Shown: positions 17,060 to 25,979, counted from the stretch's first letter. The stretch is DNA of 34,632 nucleotides from CAYUQT01 sp964596165 (GCA_964596165.1 CAZQTW010000066.1:1-34632); one strand, 5' to 3'. Notes: generated by a model from the letters alone, not told the origin. Numbers and translations are program-made.

Positions 17060-17210
17060 GTGGACTGGCCTCCAACCCCACAAAGACGGCACTTCACTAT
17101 ACCGCATCCTCGTTGCCGTCGGAACTCGCAAGACACAAAGGAAGCAGCAGAGATGCCTCGGAATGCCGGCATCCGGTCAGGACGAGGACAACCCACTCTT
17201 CCCCGGGGAC

Positions 17211-19202
17211 TCACACACTTGCGTCCGCCGATGCGACGGCGGGCGGAGACCAGGGTTGGCTGAATGACCACTTCCGCGTGATCGCCGTCTTCAGTCCCAG
17301 TCCCAGGACACCGATGCCCAGGACGAGAACGACCAGATCCGCGACGAGCAGAGAGGCCGTACCGGGCCAGCCCGGAATGTACGTCTTGACCAAGGACCAG
17401 ACCAACATGGAAAGCGTGGTCGCAAGCATGAGGAAGCAGGGTATGAGTGTGTACCAGACCGACCGCCCCTGCCGCAGGATCCAGAGCGTTCCGATCAAGA
17501 GGCCCATGGCGGCAAGAAGCTGATTGCTGGCCGCAAATATCCCCCACAAGGCTTTGTAGCCATTACCCAATCCCAACAGCAGCATCAGGCCGACCGCAAG
17601 AGCCGAGTTGAACCAATAATGCCTCGCCAGCCTCATCATTCCCCCAACAAACCCGCCGGCACGCTGCCCGCGGACTGCCTGAGACGTCGCGCTGTCCGAG
17701 GCAACGACAAGCCCGCCGGCACCCACCGGTTGGTACTCGGCCTTGGCCTCAGGACCGTTCAAGGTGCCGTCCCCGGCGGAAACCGCCCCCACGTCGTACC
17801 GCTCGAACAACGAGGCCCAGCCCTCCTCCAGCAGGTACCGTGTCAGGCGGACGGCCGTGTCGAGTGTTGTGACAAGAAATCCTTCCAGAAGGAGCATCGC
17901 TCCTATGGCGCCGACCGCGACTGACACCCCCAGCCCCAGGTTTGCCGTATGCCCGACACCCATGGCGAACGTCAACACCGCATTTCCCTTCGCGCCCGGC
18001 AGGGTCGGATAGAGCAAGGCTTGGTATCCGGACAGCTTCAGCCCCACCAGGAGCACACAGACCACCAATACGGCCAACAGGCTTTCGAGCAACATTCCGA
18101 GAAAACCAACTTGCCTGGCGGCCCGCTCAGTGGATAGCTGTTTGCATGTCGTCCCTCCGGCACACAACGAGTGAAAGCCCGACACGGCACCACATGCGAT
18201 GGTGATGAACAACACCGGCCAAGTCGGGCCCAGGGTCTTCTGCGCTTCGGCCAGGGTCAGATTCACGGCCGGTATCGTCCCCGGCGTAGCAGTGATGTTT
18301 CCGGCGCCGTTGATCACAGCCCCGATGAGGGAGATCGTCACTAGAACCATACCGACGTAAAGGATATGGACATTGATGAAGTCTCGGCTTTGTAGGAGCA
18401 CCCATACGGGCAAACCGGATGCAATGAGCACGTAGATCGAGATGAGAAGCTTCCACGTGCCCTCTCCGATTCGAACGGGAAAATACAGTCCCACGATTAG
18501 CGAGAGAGCGCATATCCCTGTGGCCATTGCTGAACAGACCCAGACCGGCGTTTGCCTCCGAACATAGAGAAAGCCCATGAAAGGCGAAAAGGCCGTAATC
18601 ACGATTACGCTCATGCTGGCGATTCCACCGATTTGAGCGAGTTTCGTCGGCTGGCCCGTGATCGGGTCGGGCCCGGTAACCACGCTGAACAGGGTTTGGT
18701 TTTCGTCCAAGCCCAGCATGCCCAGCGGGACGACGCTGGTCAGCGCCACGGCGGAGAGGTTCAGGAACGCCGCGCAAACGAGCGTCAGGACGGCCACCAG
18801 AAAGAAGGTGAGTAGGATGAAGGCGCCTCGCCCCATAAGGCGACGTCCAATTACCGCTATGCTGCGCCCCCCCTCGCGGAGCGCGACGTACGTCGCAACG
18901 TAGTCATGTACGGCGCCGATGAATACCGCGCCGAGGATAATCCACAAGACGGCGGGCAGCCATCCGTAGTACAAGGCCAGCACAGGACCGACGATGGGCC
19001 CGGCGCCGGCGATACTGGCGAAATGATGCGCGAACACGACGGGCGTTCGCGTCGGGACGTAGTCGCGACCGTCCGACAGCGCAACGGCCGGGGTTGGGCG
19101 GGTGTTGTCTTCACCAAGGACCTTGCTGATTCGCCCGGCATACAGACTGCCCGCCAGCAGATATGCACAGACTGCCGCGATCAGAATGAGCACAATCGTC
19201 AT
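17211..19202 (-). CDS. cstA: Carbon starvation protein A (CstA) family transporter
   Basis: A 663-residue polytopic inner-membrane protein. L-A-G-S-L-Y-A-G-R-I near the N-terminus, R-D-Y-V-P-T, F-A-H-H-F-A-S-I-A-G-A-G-P-I-V-G-P and the G-A-V-H-D-Y segment are the CstA hallmarks; the C-terminal CstA domain with G-F-L-V-T-T-L-D-T-A-V-R-L-T-R is also present. Characterised relatives (CstA, BtsT) import pyruvate or peptides with protons under carbon limitation; the substrate here is inferred only from the family. The ATG at 19202 has a perfect AGGAGGT just upstream. It follows rnfD by 101 bases on the same strand, so the pair rnfC-rnfD may be co-transcribed with it. Confidence 0.96.
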   Translation of the reverse strand: MTIVLILIAAVCAYLLAGSLYAGRISKVLGEDNTRPTPAVALSDGRDYVPTRTPVVFAHHFASIAGAGPIVGPVLALYYGWLPAVLWIILGAVFIGAVHDYVATYVALREGGRSIAVIGRRLMGRGAFILLTFFLVAVLTLVCAAFLNLSAVALTSVVPLGMLGLDENQTLFSVVTGPDPITGQPTKLAQIGGIASMSVIVITAFSPFMGFLYVRRQTPVWVCSAMATGICALSLIVGLYFPVRIGEGTWKLLISIYVLIASGLPVWVLLQSRDFINVHILYVGMVLVTISLIGAVINGAGNITATPGTIPAVNLTLAEAQKTLGPTWPVLFITIACGAVSGFHSLCAGGTTCKQLSTERAARQVGFLGMLLESLLAVLVVCVLLVGLKLSGYQALLYPTLPGAKGNAVLTFAMGVGHTANLGLGVSVAVGAIGAMLLLEGFLVTTLDTAVRLTRYLLEEGWASLFERYDVGAVSAGDGTLNGPEAKAEYQPVGAGGLVVASDSATSQAVRGQRAGGFVGGMMRLARHYWFNSALAVGLMLLLGLGNGYKALWGIFAASNQLLAAMGLLIGTLWILRQGRSVWYTLIPCFLMLATTLSMLVWSLVKTYIPGWPGTASLLVADLVVLVLGIGVLGLGLKTAITRKWSFSQPWSPPAVASADASV

Positions 19203-19303
19203 GGGACCTCCTGGGTGGATGAAACCGACCCGGATCTCATCGGAATGGGTACATGGGCACTATCGCTCGCCATGGCTTGCTTGTACGTGAGTATGCCGCG
19301 CCA

Positions 19304-20503
19304 TCAAGCGGAACGCAACGGCGTACCCATGACTCGGCGTTTCGTCCGTCGATCGATTGAATCGACCATCGTATTCATCAGAATGATCGCCCAGTAACAC
19401 GAACTGAACATAGACCCGTAAAGACGGAAGACGATCGTCAGTGCGCCCATGCCCGCGCCGAATATGACCTGCCCCCGGGTCGTACGAGGAGACGCGACCG
19501 TGTCCGTGGCGAAGAGAAACGCACCAAGCATCAGGTCGCCGCCCGTCAGATGATAGAGGAGATACAGCAGCCCAACCGGAAGTCCTTGATCGACCTGTAG
19601 CCCCGGCAGATAGAGAAGGTCGTCCCCCGCCTTCGCGCGAATGGGCAGAACGAGCACCGCCAGTGCCGCCCCCACCAACACACTGACCGGCTGCTGCCAG
19701 CGCACATGCCCGCGGTAGATCATGTACAGTCCGCCGACAATGAGCGCCAGCGTGCACGTTTCACCGATATTGCCGCCGACGCCGCCCAGCAGCGTGTCCT
19801 CCCAAGGAGGCATGTAGTCTCGCACCAGGACGGTTAACGGATTCTCATCACCGGTGACGAGCCCGCCTTCCGCAAGCCGCCGCAGCCAGTCCGCCGGCCG
19901 CGTCAGCGACCAGGCATTCGCCCCCTGCGGCAGTTCCGTCGACCGCCACCCGAAGTATTCCGTCGGCAGCGCCGGTTGTGGGGTTCCGGAGAACAGGTGC
20001 GTGTAACCGAGGAGCGGCCAGTGCTTCGGATGGAGTTGGTCGCTATAGAAGACTTCCGCCGCGACCCGACCGACGAGCGCCGGATGCCAAAGGTAGTTGC
20101 CCATCCCGCCCATCAACCCCTTGCCGACGACAACCGCCACCGTGGTGGCGACCACCGGGACAATCGAGTCCGTGGGTTGAAACGTCACGGGCGTGCAACG
20201 CCCCACCGGAAGCGTCAGGCCCACCAAAATCCCAATCAGTGCCGCGTGGTCGAAGGAAGCCGCGGCGCGTCCCTCGGTGAGCCTCATGTAGAACCATTCG
20301 GACACGACGGCCGCGATTAAACACAGCGTGAGCTGGATGGCCGCGATCCGGCCAAAGAGGGCGATGCCGACCAGTCCGACCATGCAGGCAACGGCCAACG
20401 TGCTGCGAGTAATTTGGTTGAAGGAATCGCCGCCGACGACGTGCGGCGCCGGACCGATGTCCAGCCGATCCGGCAACGGGAACGATCGAGTCAGGTCACT
20501 CAT
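19304..20503 (-). CDS. rnfD: RnfD/NqrB-family electron transport membrane subunit
   Basis: A 399-residue polytopic protein of the RnfD/NqrB family, a membrane subunit of ion-translocating ferredoxin:NAD or NADH:quinone complexes. Diagnostic are G-N-I-G-E-T-C-T-L-A-L and, near the end, F-A-T-D-T-V-A-S-P-R-T-T-R-G-Q, then I-L-M-N and a terminal I-D-R-R-T-K. The usual flavinylation motif S-G-A-T is absent; the corresponding stretch appears to be N-A-W-S-L-T-R-P-A, giving S-L-T-R with Arg at the acceptor threonine position, so covalent FMN is not expected. The ATG at 20503 overlaps the rnfC stop in ATGA, indicating translational coupling; the frame to 20869 lies inside rnfC. No rnfA, B, E or G is seen in the window. 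Confidence 0.9.
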   Translation of the reverse strand: MSDLTRSFPLPDRLDIGPAPHVVGGDSFNQITRSTLAVACMVGLVGIALFGRIAAIQLTLCLIAAVVSEWFYMRLTEGRAAASFDHAALIGILVGLTLPVGRCTPVTFQPTDSIVPVVATTVAVVVGKGLMGGMGNYLWHPALVGRVAAEVFYSDQLHPKHWPLLGYTHLFSGTPQPALPTEYFGWRSTELPQGANAWSLTRPADWLRRLAEGGLVTGDENPLTVLVRDYMPPWEDTLLGGVGGNIGETCTLALIVGGLYMIYRGHVRWQQPVSVLVGAALAVLVLPIRAKAGDDLLYLPGLQVDQGLPVGLLYLLYHLTGGDLMLGAFLFATDTVASPRTTRGQVIFGAGMGALTIVFRLYGSMFSSCYWAIILMNTMVDSIDRRTKRRVMGTPLRSA

Positions 20504-21786
20504 GCGGTCACCGGTACGCGAGCGCGCGCCCTCGCCACACCGTCGGCCAACAACAGCCCCGCCGGACACACGTATGTGCAGATGCCGCATCCCACGCAGG
20601 CATGCGGATAGAGGGACCGAATCTCCTCGACCGTTCCGCTCTCCACGGCTGCAAGCAGCGATGGGGGATCCAGCCCCACAGGACAGTCTTCCAGGCACCA
20701 CCCGCAACGGATGCACGGTCCACGGCGCCGATTCGTTATCTGTCGGTCTGAGAGGAGGAGAATGGCCTGAGTCCGCTTCGTGGTGACCGCGTCCAGCGAG
20801 TCGATTGCCCTGCCGGTCATTGGCCCACCGATCACCAGGCGTCGAAGGCCCGTCCTGACTCCGACGCATTCCAGGACATGACGGAGCGGCGTCCCCAGGG
20901 GGATTTCATAGTTTCCGGGGCGCTCGGCGGCCTCTCCGGCGACGGTTACAATCCGGGAGACCTGCGGGCGACCTTCTCGAATCGCGAGACCTATCGCCAG
21001 GAGCGTCGACGGTTCCAAGACCACGGCTCCCAAGTCGACGGCCGTCCCACCATAGGGCATCTCCCGCCCGAGAATGCTGAACAGCAGCAAGGGCACCGCA
21101 CCTTGCGGGTACTTGTTGTTCAGCGGCGCCAAGCGCAGGGTCGTGCCCTGCACCACCGCCCTCAACTCGCGAAGGAGAGATCGGTTCGCTCTATCCAAGG
21201 CCAACCACGACCGCTGGATGCCCATTAACTTGGCGATAAGGTCGGCCGTCCCGATCACGAGGCGTCCGTGCTCCCACAATAGACGGTATTCGACGGCCAC
21301 GTACGGCTCTGATTCCATCGCATTGACGACAAGGTAGCGAGCCTCGCGTTGACGAGCCTGACTGAGAAGCCGTGCGATCGATCGCCCCTCGGCATCGACG
21401 ATCCCCGCCTGCCGAATCGTCTCGATCAGCGCCCCGATGTCCGACGGTTCGCCGACGAGCTGCAAACGATTGACACGGCGGCTCTGTGCATCCGGCTCGA
21501 CCTCTACTGCGGGAATGTCGCAGGCTTCGGGCGTCTCGACACGAACGAAGCCTTGCACGCGACCTGAGACGGAGGAGCGAATGGGACCCTCATGCGCCGT
21601 CCGGGGCGAGAGGGAAACCACCTCGCCGAGCGCAACCGATTGACCCGGGACCACACAAGGTGTGACAGGAAAATCGGCATGATCCGCCAGCGGAATGACG
21701 ACTCGCGGAGGTGTGGGGAGCGGCTCCGTGGGACGTCCGGCAGTGTCGGACTTCTCCGCTGCCAGGAAGATCCCGCCGGAGAACGT
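20500..21786 (-). CDS. rnfC: RnfC-family electron transport subunit with non-standard start
   Basis: RnfC is the peripheral iron-sulfur subunit that receives or delivers electrons at the NAD(H)/flavin site of Rnf complexes. Present are N-A-M-E-S-E-P-Y, Y-P-Q-G, the SLBB segment and two [4Fe-4S] motifs, C-I-R-C-G-W-C-L-E-D-C-P and C-V-G-C-G-I-C-T-Y-V-C-P. The first ATG/GTG/TTG in frame is the GTG at 21654, but 44 conserved residues precede it, beginning T-F-S-G-G-I and running through E-P-L-P-T-P-P-R-V-V-I-P-L, the usual RnfC N-terminus. With them the protein has about 428 residues, the family length. The end given is the ACG at 21786 behind AAGGAGG. The alternative is the ATG at 21802 followed by a one-base shift at GGGG. 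Its stop overlaps the rnfD start. Confidence 0.88.
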   Translation of the reverse strand, partial: TFSGGIFLAAEKSDTAGRPTEPLPTPPRVVIPLADHADFPVTPCVVPGQSVALGEVVSLSPRTAHEGPIRSSVSGRVQGFVRVETPEACDIPAVEVEPDAQSRRVNRLQLVGEPSDIGALIETIRQAGIVDAEGRSIARLLSQARQREARYLVVNAMESEPYVAVEYRLLWEHGRLVIGTADLIAKLMGIQRSWLALDRANRSLLRELRAVVQGTTLRLAPLNNKYPQGAVPLLLFSILGREMPYGGTAVDLGAVVLEPSTLLAIGLAIREGRPQVSRIVTVAGEAAERPGNYEIPLGTPLRHVLECVGVRTGLRRLVIGGPMTGRAIDSLDAVTTKRTQAILLLSDRQITNRRRGPCIRCGWCLEDCPVGLDPPSLLAAVESGTVEEIRSLYPHACVGCGICTYVCPAGLLLADGVARARARVPVTA

Positions 21787-21789
21787 TCC

Positions 21790-21796
21790 CCTCCTT
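21790..21796 (-). promoter_or_regulatory. Perfect Shine-Dalgarno site before the rnfC N-terminus
   Basis: On the minus strand this reads AAGGAGG, a full anti-16S match, three bases before the ACG that begins the conserved rnfC sequence. No ATG, GTG or TTG follows it at usable spacing in the rnfC frame. It also falls inside the short out-of-frame reading that begins at the ATG at 21802 (M-A-K-E-G). Confidence 0.5.
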
Positions 21797-21878
21797 CGCC
21801 ATAGGGCGGTCCAGGCGATAGTCGCGCTCCCGAGCTCGATCGTACGTACGTCTGTTCCGTGACGATACTAGCGGAGCA

Positions 21879-23240
21879 TTATACGGATTGCCCGGTCGGT
21901 TGCCATCGACAGGCCGTTGAAATGAGGTAGTTCCAAAGTGCGTCCGCAAGGCGGACCAAGGCGACCGCGGCTGAGAGAATGAGAAGAGGTTCGATCGTCT
22001 GACGAAATCGCGGAGCACCCCAGAAGATGCCGACCATGACCGTGTAGTACACGATAACGACGATCAACAACCTGACGGCCAGAGGATTCGCGGCCCACCC
22101 GCGACGTGCCATTCCCCACAAGCCCGCCACGACGAAGGGTAGAAGAGTTCCGTAGCCGGCCAGATAAACCAGTCCCTCCGTTGATTTCCAATCATACAGG
22201 AGCGGCAGATAGAATCTGCCCAGTTTGAATGCCAGCAGACGCGGCCCGTACTGCGGGTTGTCGCGAAGCCAGCGCAGCGCAAAGTCGAAGAAGAGCCGGT
22301 CACGAGTCAGCTCATCCTGAACGCCGCCGATCTGTTCGCGAACGCCGGGAGGACTCCATTCACTGACCCAATAACCACGCTCGCGCGGCCACGTGGCCGT
22401 GATGATGTTGTTCGCACCCAAAAACGTCTTGCCGCCCAGGGATGAGATCACCCAGCCCCCGACGACAAGGCGGTTTCGAACCATCCAGCCTGCCGGCGGA
22501 ACGGCAAAGGCGACCACCAGACAAGCGACCACGCGCCATCGTGAGGCATCGCGTCTGATCGTGGTGACGGCGACCATCCCACAGAGGACGGCGCCGAGTC
22601 CGGCAAGAATCGGGTGAATCAGACCGAGGCACCCCACGACCGCGCCGGCCGTCGCCCAACGGCGCGTGGAGTCACTGATGGGCAGACTCGTAAGAAGGAC
22701 CAGTCCCAGAAGCAGGCCCGGCACCGTCAGATTCTCGGAAAGCAGCACCCCCGACAGCCAGATGTTCATGGGGTAAACCGCCAAGATGGCGGCTGCGATC
22801 AAGGCGGTTCGCTTGCCGAACCATTCGCGAGCAAGTACATAGAGCAGGGAGCAGCTCATTGCTCCCAGCAGGCAGTGGACGACTCTCACGGCAACAAACG
22901 AATGCCCGAACAGCCCATAGACCCCGGCCAGCAGAAGAGGATAGGCGGGCGTGCGCTGTGCCGTGGGCTTGCCGTCCAGTGCGACCATTCCCCGACCGGC
23001 GAGGAGGCTCCTCGCGTGCCCGTCATACTCCGCGTCATCACCCAACCGAGCGATGAGTCCCGGACTCGAGCCGACAACGAGCAAGCAGTAGGCCAAACGA
23101 ATGAAGAACGCGAACAGGAACACCGCCGGTATCGCTCGGAGACGACCGCGCAGAACCCCCGGCGCGATGCGGTCGGCATGTCGCGCAGAACCCGCGGTGT
23201 ACTCGCTCGGAAGTCCCATTCCGTTTCCATGGGCCCGCAC
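21879..23240 (-). CDS. GT39/ArnT-like polytopic glycosyltransferase
   Basis: About 450 residues with roughly ten hydrophobic segments. After the first helix, G-D-D-A-E-Y-D-G-H-A-R-S-L-L-A-G-R-G supplies the acidic motif at the first extracytoplasmic loop, and R-T-P-A-Y-P-L-L-L-A-G-V-Y follows; this is the arrangement of PMT_2/ArnT-like transferases that use lipid-linked sugars. Y-P-M-N-I-W-L-S-G-V-L-L-S-E-N-L and the C-terminal P-R-F-R-Q-T-I-E-P match too. Two starts are possible: GTG at 23240, or ATG at 23219, which has GGAAACGG upstream. It lies upstream of rnfC on the same strand with a 92-base gap between stop and RnfC sequence. Not closely similar to the other GT39 protein in this window; acceptor unknown. 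Confidence 0.83.
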   Translation of the reverse strand: MRAHGNGMGLPSEYTAGSARHADRIAPGVLRGRLRAIPAVFLFAFFIRLAYCLLVVGSSPGLIARLGDDAEYDGHARSLLAGRGMVALDGKPTAQRTPAYPLLLAGVYGLFGHSFVAVRVVHCLLGAMSCSLLYVLAREWFGKRTALIAAAILAVYPMNIWLSGVLLSENLTVPGLLLGLVLLTSLPISDSTRRWATAGAVVGCLGLIHPILAGLGAVLCGMVAVTTIRRDASRWRVVACLVVAFAVPPAGWMVRNRLVVGGWVISSLGGKTFLGANNIITATWPRERGYWVSEWSPPGVREQIGGVQDELTRDRLFFDFALRWLRDNPQYGPRLLAFKLGRFYLPLLYDWKSTEGLVYLAGYGTLLPFVVAGLWGMARRGWAANPLAVRLLIVVIVYYTVMVGIFWGAPRFRQTIEPLLILSAAVALVRLADALWNYLISTACRWQPTGQSV

Positions 23241-23409
23241 GAGGGGGCCCCTGCTCCGCCATTACACCTCGATTACTATCGGACCCTGGGCGAGCCGACT
23301 TGCGTTATCCTTTCTATTTACGGCCCTTCGTGCGATAGCTGTTGACTCCGTTGAGCAGGTAATGGACGATTCCATGTAGGAAGACGGCCACGCGTGCGGG
23401 AGCCCATCC

Positions 23410-24534
23410 ATGTCACAAGTCCTGACGAATCCGTTAGCCATTGAAAAGGGCGTTTGCCATGTCCTCTTCGCCTACGACATCGGTCTGTCGGTGGATTTGA
23501 ACGAGTGCGAACGACGAATCACAGCAACGACGGAACGGAGAACGATCCGTCATCGGCGTCGCGCCCCCAAGTACTTCGAGTATGAACCGCCGCCTCTGTC
23601 GATCACCCAATACGCCTCACCCGTTCGCCTTGGCGCATACCAGACCAACCCGAATGTCGAACTGGTCGTCTATGAATTCGGCGCCGTCAGCGTGAGTTAT
23701 CGCGTTGCCATCGAGGGGAAGTTCGATGATCTGCTCGGATTGAGCAACGCGCTTTACGACAACGAGGCGCTCCTGGCCGATTCGCAAGGCTGTGTCGAAC
23801 AGCTTCTGTCGATCATCCGCCCGGCGGTTCATCGACCGCACATCGCCAGGGCCGTCGAGGACTACGCCGTCTACGAGATCCAGTCGCTCGTCCCTCCAAC
23901 ATCCGTGTCCGAGTTGGTCGGCTCCCACGCGCAACAGATCGCTCAGATTCTTCGATCGGAAGAGGAGACACTGTCAGACAACGAGATTGCCGATGCGTTC
24001 GCCTGTCGCATCTCTTACGGGCGGAATGATCTGGCCATCATTGATTGGAACGCCGCGATGGTCTTCGATGAAAGCGCGGATGACGCCCGGACCGTCCTGG
24101 AGTTTGCGAACGTGGAATTGATGGAAATGCGGTTCCTCGATGAAAAGCTCGACAAGGCCTTGGACCAGGCCTATGTGACGCTGTCTCGTCCGAGACGGTT
24201 TCTGCACAGCATGTCCGGCGCGTCGACCCGGGACCTCGGACATGTGGCCCGGCTTCAGATGGACAGCGCCGTCTTGTTTGAAGGGATTAATAACGCCCTC
24301 AAACTCATCGGCGATCAGTACTTGGCGAGGGTCTACCGGCTCGCGTCCCAGCGATTCCACCTCACGGAATGGGACACCAGCATCTTGCGAAAGCTCCAAA
24401 CGATCGAGAGCATCTATCAGAAGCTCACCGACCGGGCCTCCAGTCTTCGCCTGGAGTTGCTCGAGTGGATCATCATCATCTTGATTGCCTTGTCCATTGT
24501 GCTGCCATTCATCCCGGGTTTTGGTTCACACTAG
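23410..24534 (+). CDS. RMD1/DUF155-family protein
   Basis: A 374-residue protein with the RMD1 (DUF155) domain. The N-terminal half starts V-L-F-A-Y-D-I-G and contains a beta-rich part ending V-V-Y-E-F-G-A-V-S; the C-terminal half is helical and ends with L-R-L-E-L-L-E-W-I-I-I-I-L-I-A, the conserved E-W plus one transmembrane helix (about residues 349-370). Eukaryotic members are mitochondrial proteins needed for organelle translation (RMND1); bacterial members are uncharacterised. It is predicted to be anchored in the inner membrane by its tail with the bulk in the cytoplasm. It is divergent from the GT39 gene and followed by 200 bases without a gene, in which I see no convincing promoter or terminator. 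Confidence 0.85.
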   Translation: MSQVLTNPLAIEKGVCHVLFAYDIGLSVDLNECERRITATTERRTIRHRRRAPKYFEYEPPPLSITQYASPVRLGAYQTNPNVELVVYEFGAVSVSYRVAIEGKFDDLLGLSNALYDNEALLADSQGCVEQLLSIIRPAVHRPHIARAVEDYAVYEIQSLVPPTSVSELVGSHAQQIAQILRSEEETLSDNEIADAFACRISYGRNDLAIIDWNAAMVFDESADDARTVLEFANVELMEMRFLDEKLDKALDQAYVTLSRPRRFLHSMSGASTRDLGHVARLQMDSAVLFEGINNALKLIGDQYLARVYRLASQRFHLTEWDTSILRKLQTIESIYQKLTDRASSLRLELLEWIIIILIALSIVLPFIPGFGSH

Positions 24535-24734
24535 GGTTGGGTTTCCGTACGATCGCACCGACGATCATCTCTCGGGAAAAGTGACCTCGCGCGGGCGTGC
24601 TGCGATCGCGCGACCGATCCGCGAACCGTAAGGCGCCTGTCGTGCGTCCTTCAGTGTCTCATCCGACACGTCGTTTACTTCGGCCCGCCCCATCACTATC
24701 CTTGCCACAGACACATGCGTAAAGGAGATCATCA

Positions 24735-25979
24735 ATGGACCGACGTTCGTTCGTCAGACTCGGCGCCGGTGCGCTGGCGGGATTTGCTCTTGGCAGAGAC
24801 AACGGCACGCTCCTGGCCGAAGCGCCCGGAGCGGCATCCGCGCCATCCGGACCTTTGTCGCCTCACAAACTGGACTTCGTGGATGCCTCGCTCCGGAGTC
24901 GCCTCAGCGCCTATCTGGATGACCTCTGCAAGTGGATCATGACGCTTGACCCGGGAAGCAACTCCCTGAAGAACACGAAGGACACGCGGACCTCCATCTT
25001 CATCAATGGGAACTTCGCCCGCGTTCTCCTGGCATCCTGCAAGATGACCGGCAACAAGGATTATCATGATGAGGCGATGCAGTGGTGCGACACTTTCTGC
25101 GAGATTCAGCGGTTGACGACCACACCCGGCGGACAGGAAGCCGGCTTCTGGCCTGATTGCGGTCCCAACGGCAACATCTATTTTGGCGATGCCGGCACAG
25201 CCGTGACCGCCTTGGCCGTGGTATACCGCTATGTCAGCAGACCCAGGCAGGACAGGTACCTTCGGGCCATGGAACTGATGGCGCGATTCGTGACGGAGGG
25301 TTGTGCATCCGATCCGCAGGGTCAAGGTCGACAGGCGGCCACCAGGGGTTGGGTCGTCAAGGAAGGAGAAGCTGCGGGCGCTCTCGGCTGCGGCTACTAC
25401 GAGGGCAAGTTGAGCCTTGAGCCGTACACCATCTCAACGGCCACCACAGGGGGCGCCTTCTTCTCCGAGCTGTACGCCATTACGGGCAAGCCGGAGTACA
25501 GGGACGTGGCCCGAGGGGCGGTAAAGTGGCTGATCACGATTCGCAAGGAAGACGGAGAAATCCCGTATACGCTTGCCGGCCAGACGATGAACCAATGGCC
25601 GTTGGACACGATCTCGTATTGCACAGAGGCGTTCATCGCGGCCGACAAGTATCTCAAGGATGAGGAGGTGCAGAGTCTGCTGCGTACGCAACTCAAACCG
25701 ACCGTTCAGTGGCTGCTGGCCAAGCAGAACCCGGACGGCTCATGGGGTAAGTTGCGGAGCGCCGACCAACAGCGAAGCCCCAGGACGGTCAGCCTTCTCA
25801 CATGGTACTACCGACGAGCGGAGGCCGACCCGAGAATAGCCGAGTCCGTTCGCAGGTACTGTGATTTCCTTCTCAAGCCGGGCAACAGCAAGGCGTACGG
25901 GGTTAAGGAATTGGTCAGGACAAGTGGATTCGTTGGGTTGACCGTCGCCGATATTTTGGAACCCGATTCAACGTTTTAG
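24735..25979 (+). CDS. Tat-exported alpha/alpha-toroid protein, probable carbohydrate-active
   Basis: A 414-residue protein with an N-terminal twin-arginine signal: M-D-R-R-S-F-V-R-L-G-A-G followed by a short hydrophobic stretch and a cleavage region near residue 30. The mature part is helical with regularly spaced aromatic/Gly motifs, including W-L-L-A-K-Q-N-P-D-G-S-W-G, which resembles the Q-x-P-D-G-x-W repeat of alpha/alpha toroids (polysaccharide lyases, unsaturated glycuronidases and terpene-cyclase-like folds). The family is not recognised more precisely. The ATG at 24735 has AAAGGAGAT upstream at good spacing. The Tat route implies folding, perhaps with a cofactor or metal, before export. 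It precedes the DUF4838 gene on the same strand, supporting a polysaccharide-processing role by inference. Confidence 0.72.
   Translation: MDRRSFVRLGAGALAGFALGRDNGTLLAEAPGAASAPSGPLSPHKLDFVDASLRSRLSAYLDDLCKWIMTLDPGSNSLKNTKDTRTSIFINGNFARVLLASCKMTGNKDYHDEAMQWCDTFCEIQRLTTTPGGQEAGFWPDCGPNGNIYFGDAGTAVTALAVVYRYVSRPRQDRYLRAMELMARFVTEGCASDPQGQGRQAATRGWVVKEGEAAGALGCGYYEGKLSLEPYTISTATTGGAFFSELYAITGKPEYRDVARGAVKWLITIRKEDGEIPYTLAGQTMNQWPLDTISYCTEAFIAADKYLKDEEVQSLLRTQLKPTVQWLLAKQNPDGSWGKLRSADQQRSPRTVSLLTWYYRRAEADPRIAESVRRYCDFLLKPGNSKAYGVKELVRTSGFVGLTVADILEPDSTF

Noticed and set aside
19955..19990. S-G-T-P in RnfD (F-S-G-T-P-Q-P) as a flavinylation site.
   Set aside because: The motif needs S/T-G-A-T, and this tripeptide lies before the region where the acceptor is expected; the A and the final T are missing.
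21590..22018. A 142-codon minus-strand frame covering the rnfC start and the GT39 end.
   Set aside because: It overlaps two better-supported genes in another frame. Only its internal ATG at 21802 matters, as a possible out-of-frame rnfC start.
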